In this document: piece by piece, positions 50,816-59,947 of the stretch
Position numbering within the stretch: position 1 is the stretch's first letter
Layout of the letters: each line of letters begins with the position of its first letter
From: Locusta migratoria
Taxonomy: Eukaryota > Arthropoda > Insecta > Orthoptera > Acrididae
Length of the DNA stretch: 64,000 bases
Direction of reading: 5' to 3'
Assembly (NCBI GenBank): GCA_026315105.1
Contig: CM048744.1
Coordinates: 974,590,221 to 974,654,220 of the forward strand
The notes under the pieces: model-generated
Told to the model about the DNA's origin: nothing
The model's input: the letters and a program-made list of their open reading frames with translations, nothing else
Databases searched by the model: none
Position numbers and translations under genes: made by a program

Positions 50816-51050
50816 TCTCGCAATAATTCTGTACCTCACGCACTGTTTCTGATCGCAGATGAATACACTTTGGCGAATAGAGTAATTGATTCTCACCATT
50901 TCCCTATAAACATTGTCACACAACACACAGTACTGTGACGACTGAGAAAGACGTTCTACTCTCGCAAGAAAGCGACACAAACATAGGCCTTGCAGTGGAG
51001 CAGAAACAAAAGTCCCGCCGTCGGCGGTCTGACATGCTGGCCGCCGGCCG
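50816..51050. other. No recognisable gene
   Basis: Short unassigned spacer between the PLE end and the next SINE. Confidence 0.35.
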
Positions 51051-51051
51051 G

Positions 51052-51164
51052 CACTAAAGAAAACACAAACATCCATACCCGAGGGAGGATTCGAACCTCC
51101 GACAGGAAACGGTCTCGAGCATCGGAGCATGGCGCCTCAATACGCTCGGCCACTCCGCCGCGGC
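51052..51164 (-). mobile_element. tRNA-derived SINE, family C, tail-truncated
   Basis: The head (GCCGCGGCGGAGTGGCCGAG on the minus strand) and B box (GGTTCGAATCC) are intact. The body is cut after GTGTTTTCTTTAGT. No TSD found. Confidence 0.88.
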
Positions 51165-51204
51165 CACCACTAATAATAGATAGGAAATCAGTAAATTAGA
51201 ATTC

Positions 51205-52430
51205 TATGTGGTCACAGGAAATGCTGCAAAATGGTTCAAGTCGTACCTGACTGACAGGAAACAAAGGGTGCCAGTGCACATGACTAGTGAATTAAGCCAA
51301 CAGTTATCATCGGATTGGGAAGAAATTACATGTGGGAGTGTCCCACAAGGATCCATCTTAGGGCCATTGCTTTTTCTTGTGTACATCAATGACCTCTCAT
51401 CAGTTACACTACCAGAAGCAGAGTTCATTTTGTATGCAGATGATACAAGTATTACAATAAAAGGTACGTCAAGCATAGTTATAGAAAAGTCTGCTAAAGA
51501 TATTTTCATGAACATTAATAAAGAGTTTAAAGCCAACCCATTGTCATTAAACTTTGAAAAGACTCACTACATGCAGTTCAGAACATGTAAGAGATTTTCC
51601 GCCAGCATATGCATTACTTATGAAGAAGAGCAGATAGAAGACGTAGACAGTATTAAATTCCTGGGATTACAGCTTGATAATAAATTTAGTTGGGAAGAGC
51701 ACACCACAGAACTGCAGAAACGACTCAACAAATCTGTATTTTCAATACTATGTTATCAGACGTAGGAGTTATAAAAATAACAAAGCTTGCATACTTTGCT
51801 TACTTTCATTCCATAATGCCATATGGTATAATATTTTGGGGTAACTCTTCAAGTCAGTCAAAAGTCTTCAGAGTCCAAAAGCGTGTAATACGTATTATTT
51901 GTGGACTAAATTCACGGACGTCCTGTAGAAGCCTCATCAAAGAACTGGGTATATAAACTACTGCCTCTCAGTATATTTATACCTGAGTGAAATTTGTCAT
52001 AAGTAATATATCCCTTTTCCCAACAAACAGCTCAGTTCATACATACAACACTAGGAATAAAAATTATCTACACAAGGACCTAAAAGCACTTACTTTGGTA
52101 CAAAAAGGCGTCCACTACTCAGGAACACACATTTTCAATAATTTACCATCAAGTATAAAAAATTTGCTACAAATAAAGATCAGTTTAAGAGGAACCTAAG
52201 AGACTTTCTAGTGACCAACTCCTACTACTCCATTAGTGAATTTCTAAATTGTGCCAAACGATGCATGTATCGGTACTCATACTATATTGGTATTACTATA
52301 TTACCATCTTTAATATATATATTAGTATTGTCTATTATTCATCTTGTAAATTTTGTTTCTTGACATGTTCCACATCGACGAGGATCTCCTCAACATGGAT
52401 CTACTGAACGAAAAACTAATCTAATATACG
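51205..52430 (+). mobile_element. Jockey-type LINE (family J subgroup), 5'-truncated
   Basis: The plus frame 51208-51765 encodes 'AAKWFKSYLTDRKQ', 'GSVPQGSILGPLLFLVYINDL', the catalytic 'LYADDTSITI' (YADD) and 'SLNFEKTHYMQF', then 'FLGLQLDNKFSW'. After a frameshift, 51690-51956 gives 'LAYFAYFHSIMPYGIIFWGN', 'RVQKRVIRIICGL' and 'TSCRSLIKELGI'. 51987-52199 gives 'NTRNKNYLHKDL' and 'FNNLPSSIKNL'. The 3' untranslated region has TGACATGTTCCACATC and the tail AAAACTAATCTAATA. One frameshift and one stop only, so relatively young. Confidence 0.9.
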
Positions 52431-52712
52431 AGTTACCTGTATAGAGCTGCGTTCATTTAAGCAATCACCACGCCGGGTCCCGTATTTGAAACGCTGCCCT
52501 TCTGAATCTGTCCCGCGCCTCGCCTGTTGAGAGTGCTGGCCATTCCCCTGTCTGCACAGTGTTTTGCGTGTCGGCGCGCCGCCGCGAGGAGTGCAGCCAG
52601 GCTATTTCTGGGGAGCTCGTCAAGCAGGCGTCCGCAGCCCGTGGGCAGTTCACGACGCTGTCTGCTCTCACAACAGCTAACGGGGTGACCGGCGAAGCGC
52701 TAGCGTCGCCCT
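52431..52712. other. GC-rich segment, no recognisable gene
   Basis: CpG-rich, lying between the LINE tail and the Tc1 terminal repeat. No domain recognised. Confidence 0.35.
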
Positions 52713-52781
52713 ATGTACACTGAAGAGTCAGAGAAACTGGTAGAGGCACGCGTATGGAAAAACAGAGATACGTAAACACTC

Positions 52782-53971
52782 ACAAGGGGAAACCCGAAGT
52801 AGGGTACCAACGGAATTTGATGGGTCGTAGGTATGTTGCGAGGGAATTCCTCCAGACAATCAAGCTACAAGGATTTGTTCCAATGGGTCTTGATTTCTAA
52901 GAAAATCGAAATCAAATTCGCAGCGTAACATGTCTACTTATACATGGCGGTTACCGCTCAGCGAGACAGCGTGGTGTAATCGGCAAGGTGCTAGACTCCC
53001 ATTCAGAGGACTTGGGTTCAAGTCCGACATGGGTCAATTACTTTTCACACCTGTCCGATGATTGTGCATAATTATGTATTTTTATAACCATCCTTATGTA
53101 AACGGTTGCAGTAAATGATCAGGATAAAAACATGTAACGTTCGCACAATATGTTATGCATTGCTCGACGACGCAATCTTTTAAGGCGATTAAAGCATATT
53201 TCGAAACCAGTAAACAGTCTTTTGTTAATACCTATAAAATATTTGGGCTGCATTTATTACCTATGTTTACAGTTCCTGACCGTGCTGTTTTTATCTCCTC
53301 CTGTGACGTATGTACCCTCGTGACGCGTTCCAGTGGACTATTATGCTACGGCCAGTCGGTTAGTCATTCGTAGCGTGTCGTTCATGCGTGCGGCAAGTAG
53401 TGCAACGTGGAGAACAAATGCGCTGTGATAGAAGCAGGCCCATCACACGAAACCACTTCGGAAATGGATATGTGTGGTGAGCACTCAAATGTGAACTCAC
53501 TAACGCCTTAAAATACGCCGAATGTTTGCTTCGCAATGCACAATAAGAGAACAGAAATAAGAAAAGTAAAAAATATTTTTTTTTCTGGGTCATTTGTTTA
53601 ATCATTTGACTTTTCATTATTTTTCTTTTTCTTTCTTTATACCATTTTATTTGCTTAATTATTTTTAATTTATTTTAAATATAAACATTAGCATTACAAT
53701 TTTTAAAAATTGGTCTGCAGCTAGGTATCGAACCCGGGTCTCCTGCAAGAGAGCCTAGCACCTTGCCAATTACACCACGCTATCTCGCTGAGCCATGTAT
53801 AAGTACACAAGTTACGCGTGGTAATTTGCTGCTAATTTGATCTCGATTTTCTTAGATATCAAGGGCCATTAGAATAAATCCTTTTAGGTTGATGGTCTGC
53901 AGGAATTCCCTCACAACATACCTGCGACCCATCAAAATCCGTTGGTACCACACTTCGTGTTCCTCTTGTCA
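52782..53971. mobile_element. Foldback element with tRNA-like modules in both ~270-bp arms
   Basis: Left arm 52782-53050 and right arm about 53705-53971 are inverted copies: ends CACAAGGGGAAACCCGAAGT / CACTTCGTGTTCCTCTTGTC, then GGTACCAACGG, TTTGATGGGTCG and GATTTCTAAGAAAATCG blocks. Each arm carries a tRNA-like stretch (plus at about 52960-53035: AGCGTGGTGTAATCGGCAAG, B box GGGTTCAAGTCC; minus at about 53719-53795 with GGGTTCGATACC). The 650-bp centre has only short frames (72 and 85 codons) without a recognised domain. It is inserted in the leader of Tc1 family T2. Confidence 0.85.
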
Positions 53972-54074
53972 AAGGAAGGCGCTGCTTTCGGTAATGCCTA
54001 CATAAGACCACAGGTGTCTGGCGCAGGATTAGATTAGTTACTGCCACTACGATAAAAGGTTATCACAATTTAAA

Positions 54075-54265
54075 AGTTTGTAAATCTATCGGACCAAACT
54101 GCGTGCTCATCAGTCCGTAGCTTACAAACTACTTAAACTACGGTAAACCAACCTAAGGACAACACACACACGCCCATGCCCCTAGGAGGACTCGAACCTG
54201 CGGCGGCGAGCAACCGCGCGCTCCGCAGCGAGGTGCCTTAGACCGCTCGGCTACTCCACCGCGGC
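54075..54265 (-). mobile_element. tRNA-derived SINE, family B, 13-bp TSD (one mismatch)
   Basis: The head on the right (GCCGCGGTGGAGTAGCCGAG on the minus strand), B box slightly mutated (GGTTCGAGTCC with changed flanks), GTCATCAGTCCG-like body (GCTCATCAGTCCG) and tail. TSD TATCACAATTTAA (54061-54073) / TATCACGATTTAA (54266-54278), inside the Tc1 coding sequence. Confidence 0.92.
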
Positions 54266-54381
54266 TATCACGATTTAAGTGAGTCTCAACTTGGTGTTGT
54301 AGTCGGGGCACGAGAGATGCGACACACCATCTACGAGATGGCGATGAGGCGGGGATTTTCCCGTACGACCATTACAAGATA

Positions 54382-54544
54382 GCAAATTCAAATGTTCCAA
54401 TGTTTACAATTTAAGAGACCAAACTACTCTCATCACAGGTCCCCAGACCAACTTAAACTAATCACACCCACGCCAGAGGGAGGACTCGAACCTCCGACGC
54501 CAGCGGCCGTGCGATCCGTAACGTGACGACGCAGACTGCAGCTT
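54382..54544 (-). mobile_element. tRNA-derived SINE, diverged
   Basis: A tail at the left (AAATTCAAATGTTCCAATG), body with CTCATCACAGGTCCCC, and a B box in GGAGGTTCGAGTCCTCC on the minus strand; the tRNA-like 5' part is unusual (CTGCAGTCTGCGTCGTCACG). The Tc1 sequence resumes at CACGAGTACACCGTGAATAT. Confidence 0.8.
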
Positions 54545-54641
54545 CACGAGTACACCGTGAATATCAGTGATCCAGTAAAACGTCAAATCTCGACATCGCT
54601 ACGGCCGGAAAAATATCCTGAAAGGACGGGACCGACGATTA

Positions 54642-54907
54642 ATAACACTTTCGAATGGCTCATTGGCCTGGTGTAAGTCTTTCAATTGGACTCCACTTCG
54701 GCGACTTGCGTGTCCCTGGCCTACCCCAGTTATCCAACCGGGGAAAGGAAAGGCAAGGGGACCTACAGCTTAACGTGGAATCCCAACCACGTGTCGTTTC
54801 TCGCGACTGCTCGCATCGTTGAGAGGTGAAGGATGAGTTAAAACGCACACTGAAAAAAAATCCGACGTCCGACCGGGTTTGGAACCCGCCACCCATCGGT
54901 TTGCAGT
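54642..54907 (-). mobile_element. SINE-like repeat (family E) interrupted by the next LINE
   Basis: The minus strand has a tRNA-like T arm (GCGGGTTCCAAACCCGG, B box mutated) near 54880. The body contains AAAACGCACACTG and CCAGTTATCCAACCGG on the plus strand. The remaining head appears to lie at 55827-55853, beyond the LINE. CGATTA at 54635 and 55851 may be its TSD. Confidence 0.55.
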
Positions 54908-55826
54908 CTACATCTACATCTACATACATACTCCGCAATTCACCGTAAGGTGCGTGGCGGAGGGTACACCGTACCACTACTAGGCATTTCCTTTCCTATT
55001 CCACTCCCAAATTGAACGAGGAAAAAAAGAATGCCTATATGCCTCCGTACGAGCCCTAATTTCTCTTATCTTGTCTTTGTGATCTTTACGCGAAATGTAA
55101 GTAGGCGGCAGCAAGATCGTACTACACTCAGCTTCAAATTCCGGCCCTCTAAATTTACTTAACAGAAATTCACGAAAAGAACGTCGTCTTTCTTCCAGCG
55201 ATCCCCAATTGAGTTGCCGGAGCATTTCCGTGACACTCGCGCATTGGTCGAACCTACCGGTAACAAATCTAGCTGCTCGCCTCTGAACCGCCTCTATGTC
55301 TTCCTTCAAACCGATCTGCTGCGGGTCCCAAATACTTGAGCAATACTCAAGACGTGGTCGTACAAGCGTTTTATACGCGGTCTCCTTTACAGGTGAAGTA
55401 CATCTTCCCAAAATTCTCCCAATAAACCGAAGTCGGCTGTCTGCCTTACTCACAACTGTCCTTACATGCTCGTTCCATTTCATATCGCTCTGCAATGTTA
55501 CGCCTAGATATTTGAACGACGCGACCGCATCAAGAAGCTCACTACTGATGCTGTATTCGAACATTATAGGATTGTTTTTTCTACTCATGCGCATCACCTT
55601 ACATTTTTCTACATTGAGAGCTAGCTGCCATTCTTCGCACCAACTAGAAATTTTGTCTAAGTCAACCTGTATGCTATTACAGTCAATTACAGACGACACC
55701 CTCCCATACACCACAGCATCATCAGCAAACAGCCGCAAATTACAACTTACTCTGTCCATCAGATCATTTATATAAATAGAAAATAATAGCGGTCCTATCA
55801 CACTCCCCTGGGGCACGCCTGACGAT
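54908..55826 (-). mobile_element. CR1/L2-like LINE (family K), 5'-truncated copy K2
   Basis: 3' tail complement (CTACATCTACATCTACATAC) at 54908; 5' breakpoint at the shared CGTCAGGCGTGCC string. It is inserted in the SINE-like repeat E. It forms an inverted pair with copy K3, 540 bp away. Confidence 0.93.
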
Positions 55827-55861
55827 CGCTTTACCTCAAGACCACCGGGCCCGATTACCAA
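54980..55861 (-). CDS. Open reverse-transcriptase fragment of LINE copy K2
   Basis: 293 codons open, with about the last 277 from the LINE: 'SGVPQGSVIGPLLFSIYIND' (RT motif before the palm), 'LFADDAVVYGRVSS' (catalytic Asp pair), 'WQLALNVEKCKVMRMSRK', 'KYLGVTLQSDMKWNEH', 'LVRPRLEYCSSIWDPQQIGL', 'GSLEERRRSFREFLLSKF' and the C-terminus 'WEWNRKGNA'. The first about 16 residues derive from flank. By eye it differs from K3 at about ten residues in 275. RT motifs before the palm, and the endonuclease, are absent, so no autonomous activity is expected. Confidence 0.88.
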   Translation of the reverse strand: MVIGPGGLEVKRSSGVPQGSVIGPLLFSIYINDLMDRVSCNLRLFADDAVVYGRVSSVIDCNSIQVDLDKISSWCEEWQLALNVEKCKVMRMSRKNNPIMFEYSISSELLDAVASFKYLGVTLQSDMKWNEHVRTVVSKADSRLRFIGRILGRCTSPVKETAYKTLVRPRLEYCSSIWDPQQIGLKEDIEAVQRRAARFVTGRFDQCASVTEMLRQLNWGSLEERRRSFREFLLSKFRGPEFEAECSTILLPPTYISRKDHKDKIREIRARTEAYRHSFFPRSIWEWNRKGNA

Positions 55862-56129
55862 GGAATAATGAAACGCATCGTTGAACGTCGCAGAAGTGCA
55901 ATCCTTCCGTTGTCTCGAATTTCATTGCTGGGCCATCAACAAGTGTCAGCGTGAGAATAATTCAATGATGTGGGCTATCGGAGTCGAAGCGTAGTTGTGT
56001 ACCCTTCCTGTCCACTCAAGCTCTACGCTTCGCCTGGACTCGTCAACAGTGACACTGTACTATTGATGACTGGAAACATATTGTCTGGTCTAATGAGTTT
56101 CATTTCCAATTATTGTATGGAGCGGATGG

Positions 56130-57209
56130 ATGTGTACTTGTATGGAGACAACGACTTGGATCCATTTACCACATATGTCAGTAGGGAGAAACATGTACAC
56201 TGAATGTGAGGTCGTGTTCCATTTTGAGTTATTCATTACTCGTAAGTGTTTCTCCGACGTTAATAATGTCTATTTGTATTCCTTTATTGATGATCTATTC
56301 TCCATGTTTATATATGTTTCCACCCGTGTGATTGAACTTGTGTGTTCGTCAGAGACGAGTGTATCGTCAGGCGTGCCCCAGGGGAGTGTGATAGGACCGC
56401 TATTATTTTGTATCTATATAAATGATCTGATGGACAGACTAACTTGTAATTTGCGGCTGTTTGCTGATGATGCTGTGGTGTATGGGAGGGTGTCGTCTGT
56501 AACTGACTGTAATATCATACAGGTTGACTTAGACAAAATTTCTAGTTGGTGCGAAGAATGGCAGCTAGCTCTCAATGTAGAAAAATGTAAGGTGATGCGC
56601 ATGAGTAGAAAAAACAATCCTATAATGTTCGAATACAGCATCAGTAGTGAGCTTCTTGATGCGGTCGCGTCGTTCAAATATCTAGGCGTAACATTGCAGA
56701 GCGATATGAAATGGAACGAGCATGTAAGGACAGTTGTGAGTAAGGCAGACAGCCGACTTCGGTTTATTGGGAGAATTTTGGGAAGATGTACTTCACCTGT
56801 AAAGGAGACCGCGTATAAAACGCTTGTACGACCACGTCTTGAGTATTGCTCAAGTATTTGGGACCCGCAGCAGATCGGTTTGAAGGAAGACATAGAGGCG
56901 GTTAAGAGGCGAGCAGCTAGATTTGTTACCGGTAGGTTCGACCAATGCGCGAGTGTCACGGAAATGCTCCGGCAACTCAATTGGGGATCGCTGGAAGAAA
57001 GACGACGTTCTTTTCGTGAATTTCTGTTAAGTAAATTTAAAGGGCTGGAATTTGAAGCTGAGTGTAGTACGATCTTGCTGCCCCCTACTTACATTTCGCG
57101 TAGTGATCACAAAGACAAGATGAGAGAAATTAGGGCTCGTACGGAGGCATATAGGCATTCTTTCTTTCCTCGTTCAATTTGGGAGTGGAATAGGAAAGGA
57201 AATGCCTAG
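56130..57209 (+). CDS. Open reverse-transcriptase fragment of LINE copy K3
   Basis: 359 codons open. About 80 N-terminal codons lie in the Tc1 remnant and spacer; the LINE part begins 'SSGVPQGSVIGPLLFCIYIND' and contains 'LFADDAVVYG', 'KCKVMRMSRKNN', 'KYLGVTLQSD', 'LVRPRLEYCSSIWDP', 'VKRRAARFVTGRF', 'SLEERRRSFREFL' and 'SIWEWNRKGNA'. It has the full 'SLEERR' segment that K1 lost. The catalytic aspartates are intact, but the fingers half of RT is missing. The fused frame looks fortuitous. Confidence 0.88.
   Translation: MCTCMETTTWIHLPHMSVGRNMYTECEVVFHFELFITRKCFSDVNNVYLYSFIDDLFSMFIYVSTRVIELVCSSETSVSSGVPQGSVIGPLLFCIYINDLMDRLTCNLRLFADDAVVYGRVSSVTDCNIIQVDLDKISSWCEEWQLALNVEKCKVMRMSRKNNPIMFEYSISSELLDAVASFKYLGVTLQSDMKWNEHVRTVVSKADSRLRFIGRILGRCTSPVKETAYKTLVRPRLEYCSSIWDPQQIGLKEDIEAVKRRAARFVTGRFDQCASVTEMLRQLNWGSLEERRRSFREFLLSKFKGLEFEAECSTILLPPTYISRSDHKDKMREIRARTEAYRHSFFPRSIWEWNRKGNA
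56201..56365. other. Unassigned spacer
   Basis: AT-rich sequence between the Tc1 remnant and LINE copy K3. The K3 frame happens to be open through it. Confidence 0.4.
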
Positions 57210-57275
57210 TAGTGGTACAGTGTACCCTCCGCCACGCACCTTACGGTGAATTGCGGAGTATGTATGTAGATGTAG
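56366..57275 (+). mobile_element. CR1/L2-like LINE (family K), 5'-truncated copy K3
   Basis: Starts at CGTCAGGCGTGCC like K1 and K2. It ends with the 3' untranslated block ACCCTCCGCCACGCACCTTA, GGTGAATTGCGGAGTATG and the tail TAGATGTAGATA. Confidence 0.93.
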
Positions 57276-58320
57276 ATATGAATGTGGAAGGGTTAATATT
57301 GACTGACTGCCGCGAAATGGCTTACAGTCACCGCCTCGCGCTTTAGGCCTCGTTTACTTTAGTTAGGAACGCATGGCTTCGTTTGTCGTCTGCAGTGCCG
57401 TCTGCTAGGTGGCCTGAGACAACCCTAAGTGGAAAGATGGCGAGGTGGCCGGTTGTTAGTGTAGTACCAACAAAATCATGGACGAAAGAGGTGACAAAAG
57501 AGACCTCTCTGGAGCTCTAGTAGAGGGTATTATCTTCTTCAGGTAGCAAGGGTTGGTAGCCAGTGGGCTCTGAACGCACTCTGCGTAAATAAAAAAGTGG
57601 CGCCCTACACCCGGTGCATGGTGGGGAAAGTCGCGCATGGCCAGAGGCTTCACTCTTGCTGCACCCGCCGAAGTGAGTATATTGTCGAATCATGCTGAGG
57701 GGATGGCATAGTTTCTTTGTGACCAGGTAGTCTTGGTTTATCAGTGATAGTTCTTCTTGAGTAATTCTTTTGCTGTGCGAGGCGAAGTGTTTCTTAATTT
57801 AGAGAACTTGACTAATTCAGTGTAAATTTAGTAATTGCGTTTTCAGTCCGATGATGATTTTTGTGTCTGGTTTTCTCAAGTTAGAAGACGTGTGTGGCCT
57901 TCAGCCTTTGTGTAAATTTAGTATGTTTGAATTCCTTGTTGATTTTAACTAAAGTTTAAGTGTGATATCTGTTTCTACGAGTATGCTAAATTCTTTCTGG
58001 AAATTTCTTGGTCGATTCTGTCTTTCCTATCTTGGTAGGACTGATTGCACGACGTGCTTTCGTAACGGTCACTATTTCGGCCTTCAGCCATGCTTTTACT
58101 GATGCTAGCTTTCTTCTATATGAATTCTTGCGTGTGCTTTACTCGCTTTTTCTAAATTAATTTCTTTTTGTAAATTCTATATAATGCACCATGGTCGCAC
58201 ACCACGTGGTACTGAAGGATAGTATGCAACTGTCTCCCTGCACATGAGTTCATTTGGTGTATAGTTTGATTTTAACTGTGCTTGAAGACACCTGCCATCT
58301 CGTCAAAGCGGCGCTTTAGT
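57276..58320. other. No recognisable gene (1 kb)
   Basis: T- and G-rich plus strand with no open frame of note. AAGTGGCGCCCTACACCCGG near 57596 superficially resembles a retroviral-type primer-binding site, but no flanking LTR pair was found. Confidence 0.4.
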
Positions 58321-59740
58321 TGAAATATCTAGGCTGTGAAATATTTTCATTGGCAGAATGCACTAAAATGGTTCGATGCCATCCTGTCGGTTCTATGTAG
58401 AATATTACAGCAACCGACATAGTGGTAATAACAGAAATTTGCTGCAGACTGGGGTTGGTGTTCACTCTAACAAACGAATTACACAAGCAGTTGGGTTCAG
58501 CTAGTGTAGTGTGCATTTAGAGCAATGCAACAACATAGTGACTTACACGTAGCTTTGACCTGGAAAGCCATAGGAAGGTTGGAAGCAGAACAGACACAGA
58601 TAGAGGTGGCTGCAGCTAGTAGAGTGTCCTAAATGTAATTTTCCGACCTGGAACCATTAAAAGAATGCAAGGTCGAGGTCGTCCACGGGTAACACCAGCA
58701 AGATCTCCGGTTAACTGCCCGTCAAGACAGGACGCTGACTGCAACTCAGCTACAACGCATCATCCAGGCAGTTACAGGACAAGAAATACATCAAAAACAG
58801 TTCTAAATGTTGAAATGTTTGTAGAGTCTATGGGACTTAACTACGGGGTCATCAGTCCCTAAACTTACAAAATGTTCAAATATTTGTTAAGCTTATGGGA
58901 CTTAACTACGGGGTCATCAGTCCCTAAACTTACAAACTACTTATGAACTACCTTATACTAAAGACGGCACAAATATCCATGCCCGAGGGGGGATTCAAGC
59001 CCCCGACCGTAGTGGCCGTGCAGACCGTGACTGAAGCGCCTTAGTCCCCTCAGCCACCGCGGCCGGCATCACAAACAGTCCTAAGTCGCCTTCGTAAGTG
59101 AGGCCTCTACGCATAGACTGCTATTGTGTTTCCCATTAAAACTACGACACCGATTAGAATGCAGAAACTACGTGGAGGAACATCAGGAGTGGAGTCTTAA
59201 CTAATGGCGTCGCGTTCTGTCCACATATGAGTCAAGATTTTGTGTTCAATCGTCGTTCTCTCATGTGGGGAAAACGTGGAACCTTATGTGCAAGAAACAC
59301 TATATTATGATGGTGGAAAAATGGTGTGGGCAGGATTAAGTATTGGCGGAGGTACGGACTTCTACGTCGTTCAGAACGGCGCTTTCACTGCTTAGACGAG
59401 ATCCTTAGACATTTTGTTGCGCCCTACGCTGGTGCCATAGGAGATGGGTTCCTTCGGGTGGACGAAAACGCTTACCTCCGCAGAGCTGCACTGGTGGACA
59501 ACCTGCTTGAAGCTGAGGGAACTGAACGAATGGAGTGGCCAGTTTATTCACCGAACTTAAATCCGATTGAGCATACCTAAGATTTACAAGGCAGGCATAC
59601 TGCAGCCAGACCAGCACCTCCGAAAGAGCTGTGTATTGCAAATATATCCTGAAGAGCTAATAGATAACCTCGTACTATCCATGCCACACAGGTGTGTAAT
59701 TCTACTTTCCTCCGAGGAGATCACGCACCATATTAGAGGG
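58321..59740 (+). pseudogene. Tc1-like transposase (family T5), split by a SINE
   Basis: The N-terminus begins near 58524 ('ALTWKAIGRLEAEQTQIEVA', helix-turn-helix), then a 'GRGRPRVTPA' hook at 58667-58700 and 'TATQLQRIIQAVTG'. The SINE and duplication occupy 58801-59078. It resumes with 'QNGAF' and 'GAIGDGFLRVDENAYLRRAA' (second catalytic Asp; usual DDNARPH changed to DENAYLR), 'EAEGTERMEWPVYSPNLNPIEH' (final Glu in PIEH), and 'LIDNLVLSMPHRC' near 59660-59695. Domain order follows DD34E Tc1 enzymes. Frameshifts and stops are numerous. Inverted repeats not identified. Confidence 0.82.
58801..59066 (-). mobile_element. tRNA-derived SINE, family A, with duplicated tail, 12-bp TSD
   Basis: A full minus-strand SINE (58872-59066, head GGCCGCGGTGGCTGAGG, intact T-arm region with GGCTTGAATCC B box) carries an additional copy of its terminal about 66 bases (58806-58871). 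Both pieces contain GGGGTCATCAGTCCCTAAAC. TSD CATCAAAAACAG (58789-58800) / CATCACAAACAG (59067-59078). Confidence 0.92.
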
Positions 59741-59754
59741 TAAGGAGAGTGACA

Positions 59755-59925
59755 TTGCCGTGCGGGAGTAGCCGAGCGGTCTGCAGCGCCACGTTGCGGA
59801 TCGCGAGGCCTCCCGCGTCAGAGGTTCGAATCCTCCCTCGGCCATGGATGTGTGTGTTGTCCTTAGGTTAGTTCAAGTACTTTGTACGCTACGGACTAAT
59901 AACCAAATATAATTGTACATTTTTT
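59755..59925 (+). mobile_element. tRNA-derived SINE, family B
   Basis: GCCGTGCGGGAGTAGCCGAG head (A box), TCAGAGGTTCGAATCCTCC T arm, CCTTAGGTTAGTTCAAGTAC body, CGGACTAATAACCA block; the tail is decayed. No TSD recognised. Confidence 0.88.
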
Positions 59926-59947
59926 GACGACATTACAGCGTTCATTT

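Larger units (their letters stand above)
52716..56200 (+). pseudogene. Tc1-like transposon (family T2) fragmented by five later insertions
   Basis: Colinear pieces: 52716-52781 (inverted repeat TACACTGAAGAGTCAGAGAA and leader), 53972-54073 (CGCTGC...GGTGTCTGGCGCAG), 54279-54383 ('REMRHTIYEMAMRRGFSRTT', helix-turn-helix), 54545-54640 ('REYQ.S', 'RPEKYPERTGPTI'-like) and 55855-56200 ('IVERRRSAIL', 'GPSTSVSV', 'DDWKHIVWSNEFHF'). I recognise it as an abundant grasshopper family. The catalytic SDES is SNEF here. The downstream DDE half and right terminus are missing. Interruptions: foldback 52782-53971, SINEs 54075-54265 and 54384-54544, a third SINE-like repeat from 54642, and a LINE in that repeat. 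Confidence 0.75.

Noticed and set aside
57290..57660. Possible LTR retrotransposon primer-binding site (TGGCGCCCTACACCC)
   Set aside because: No LTR pair, no terminal TG...CA and no gag/pol coding sequence nearby; similarity covers only the first nine bases.
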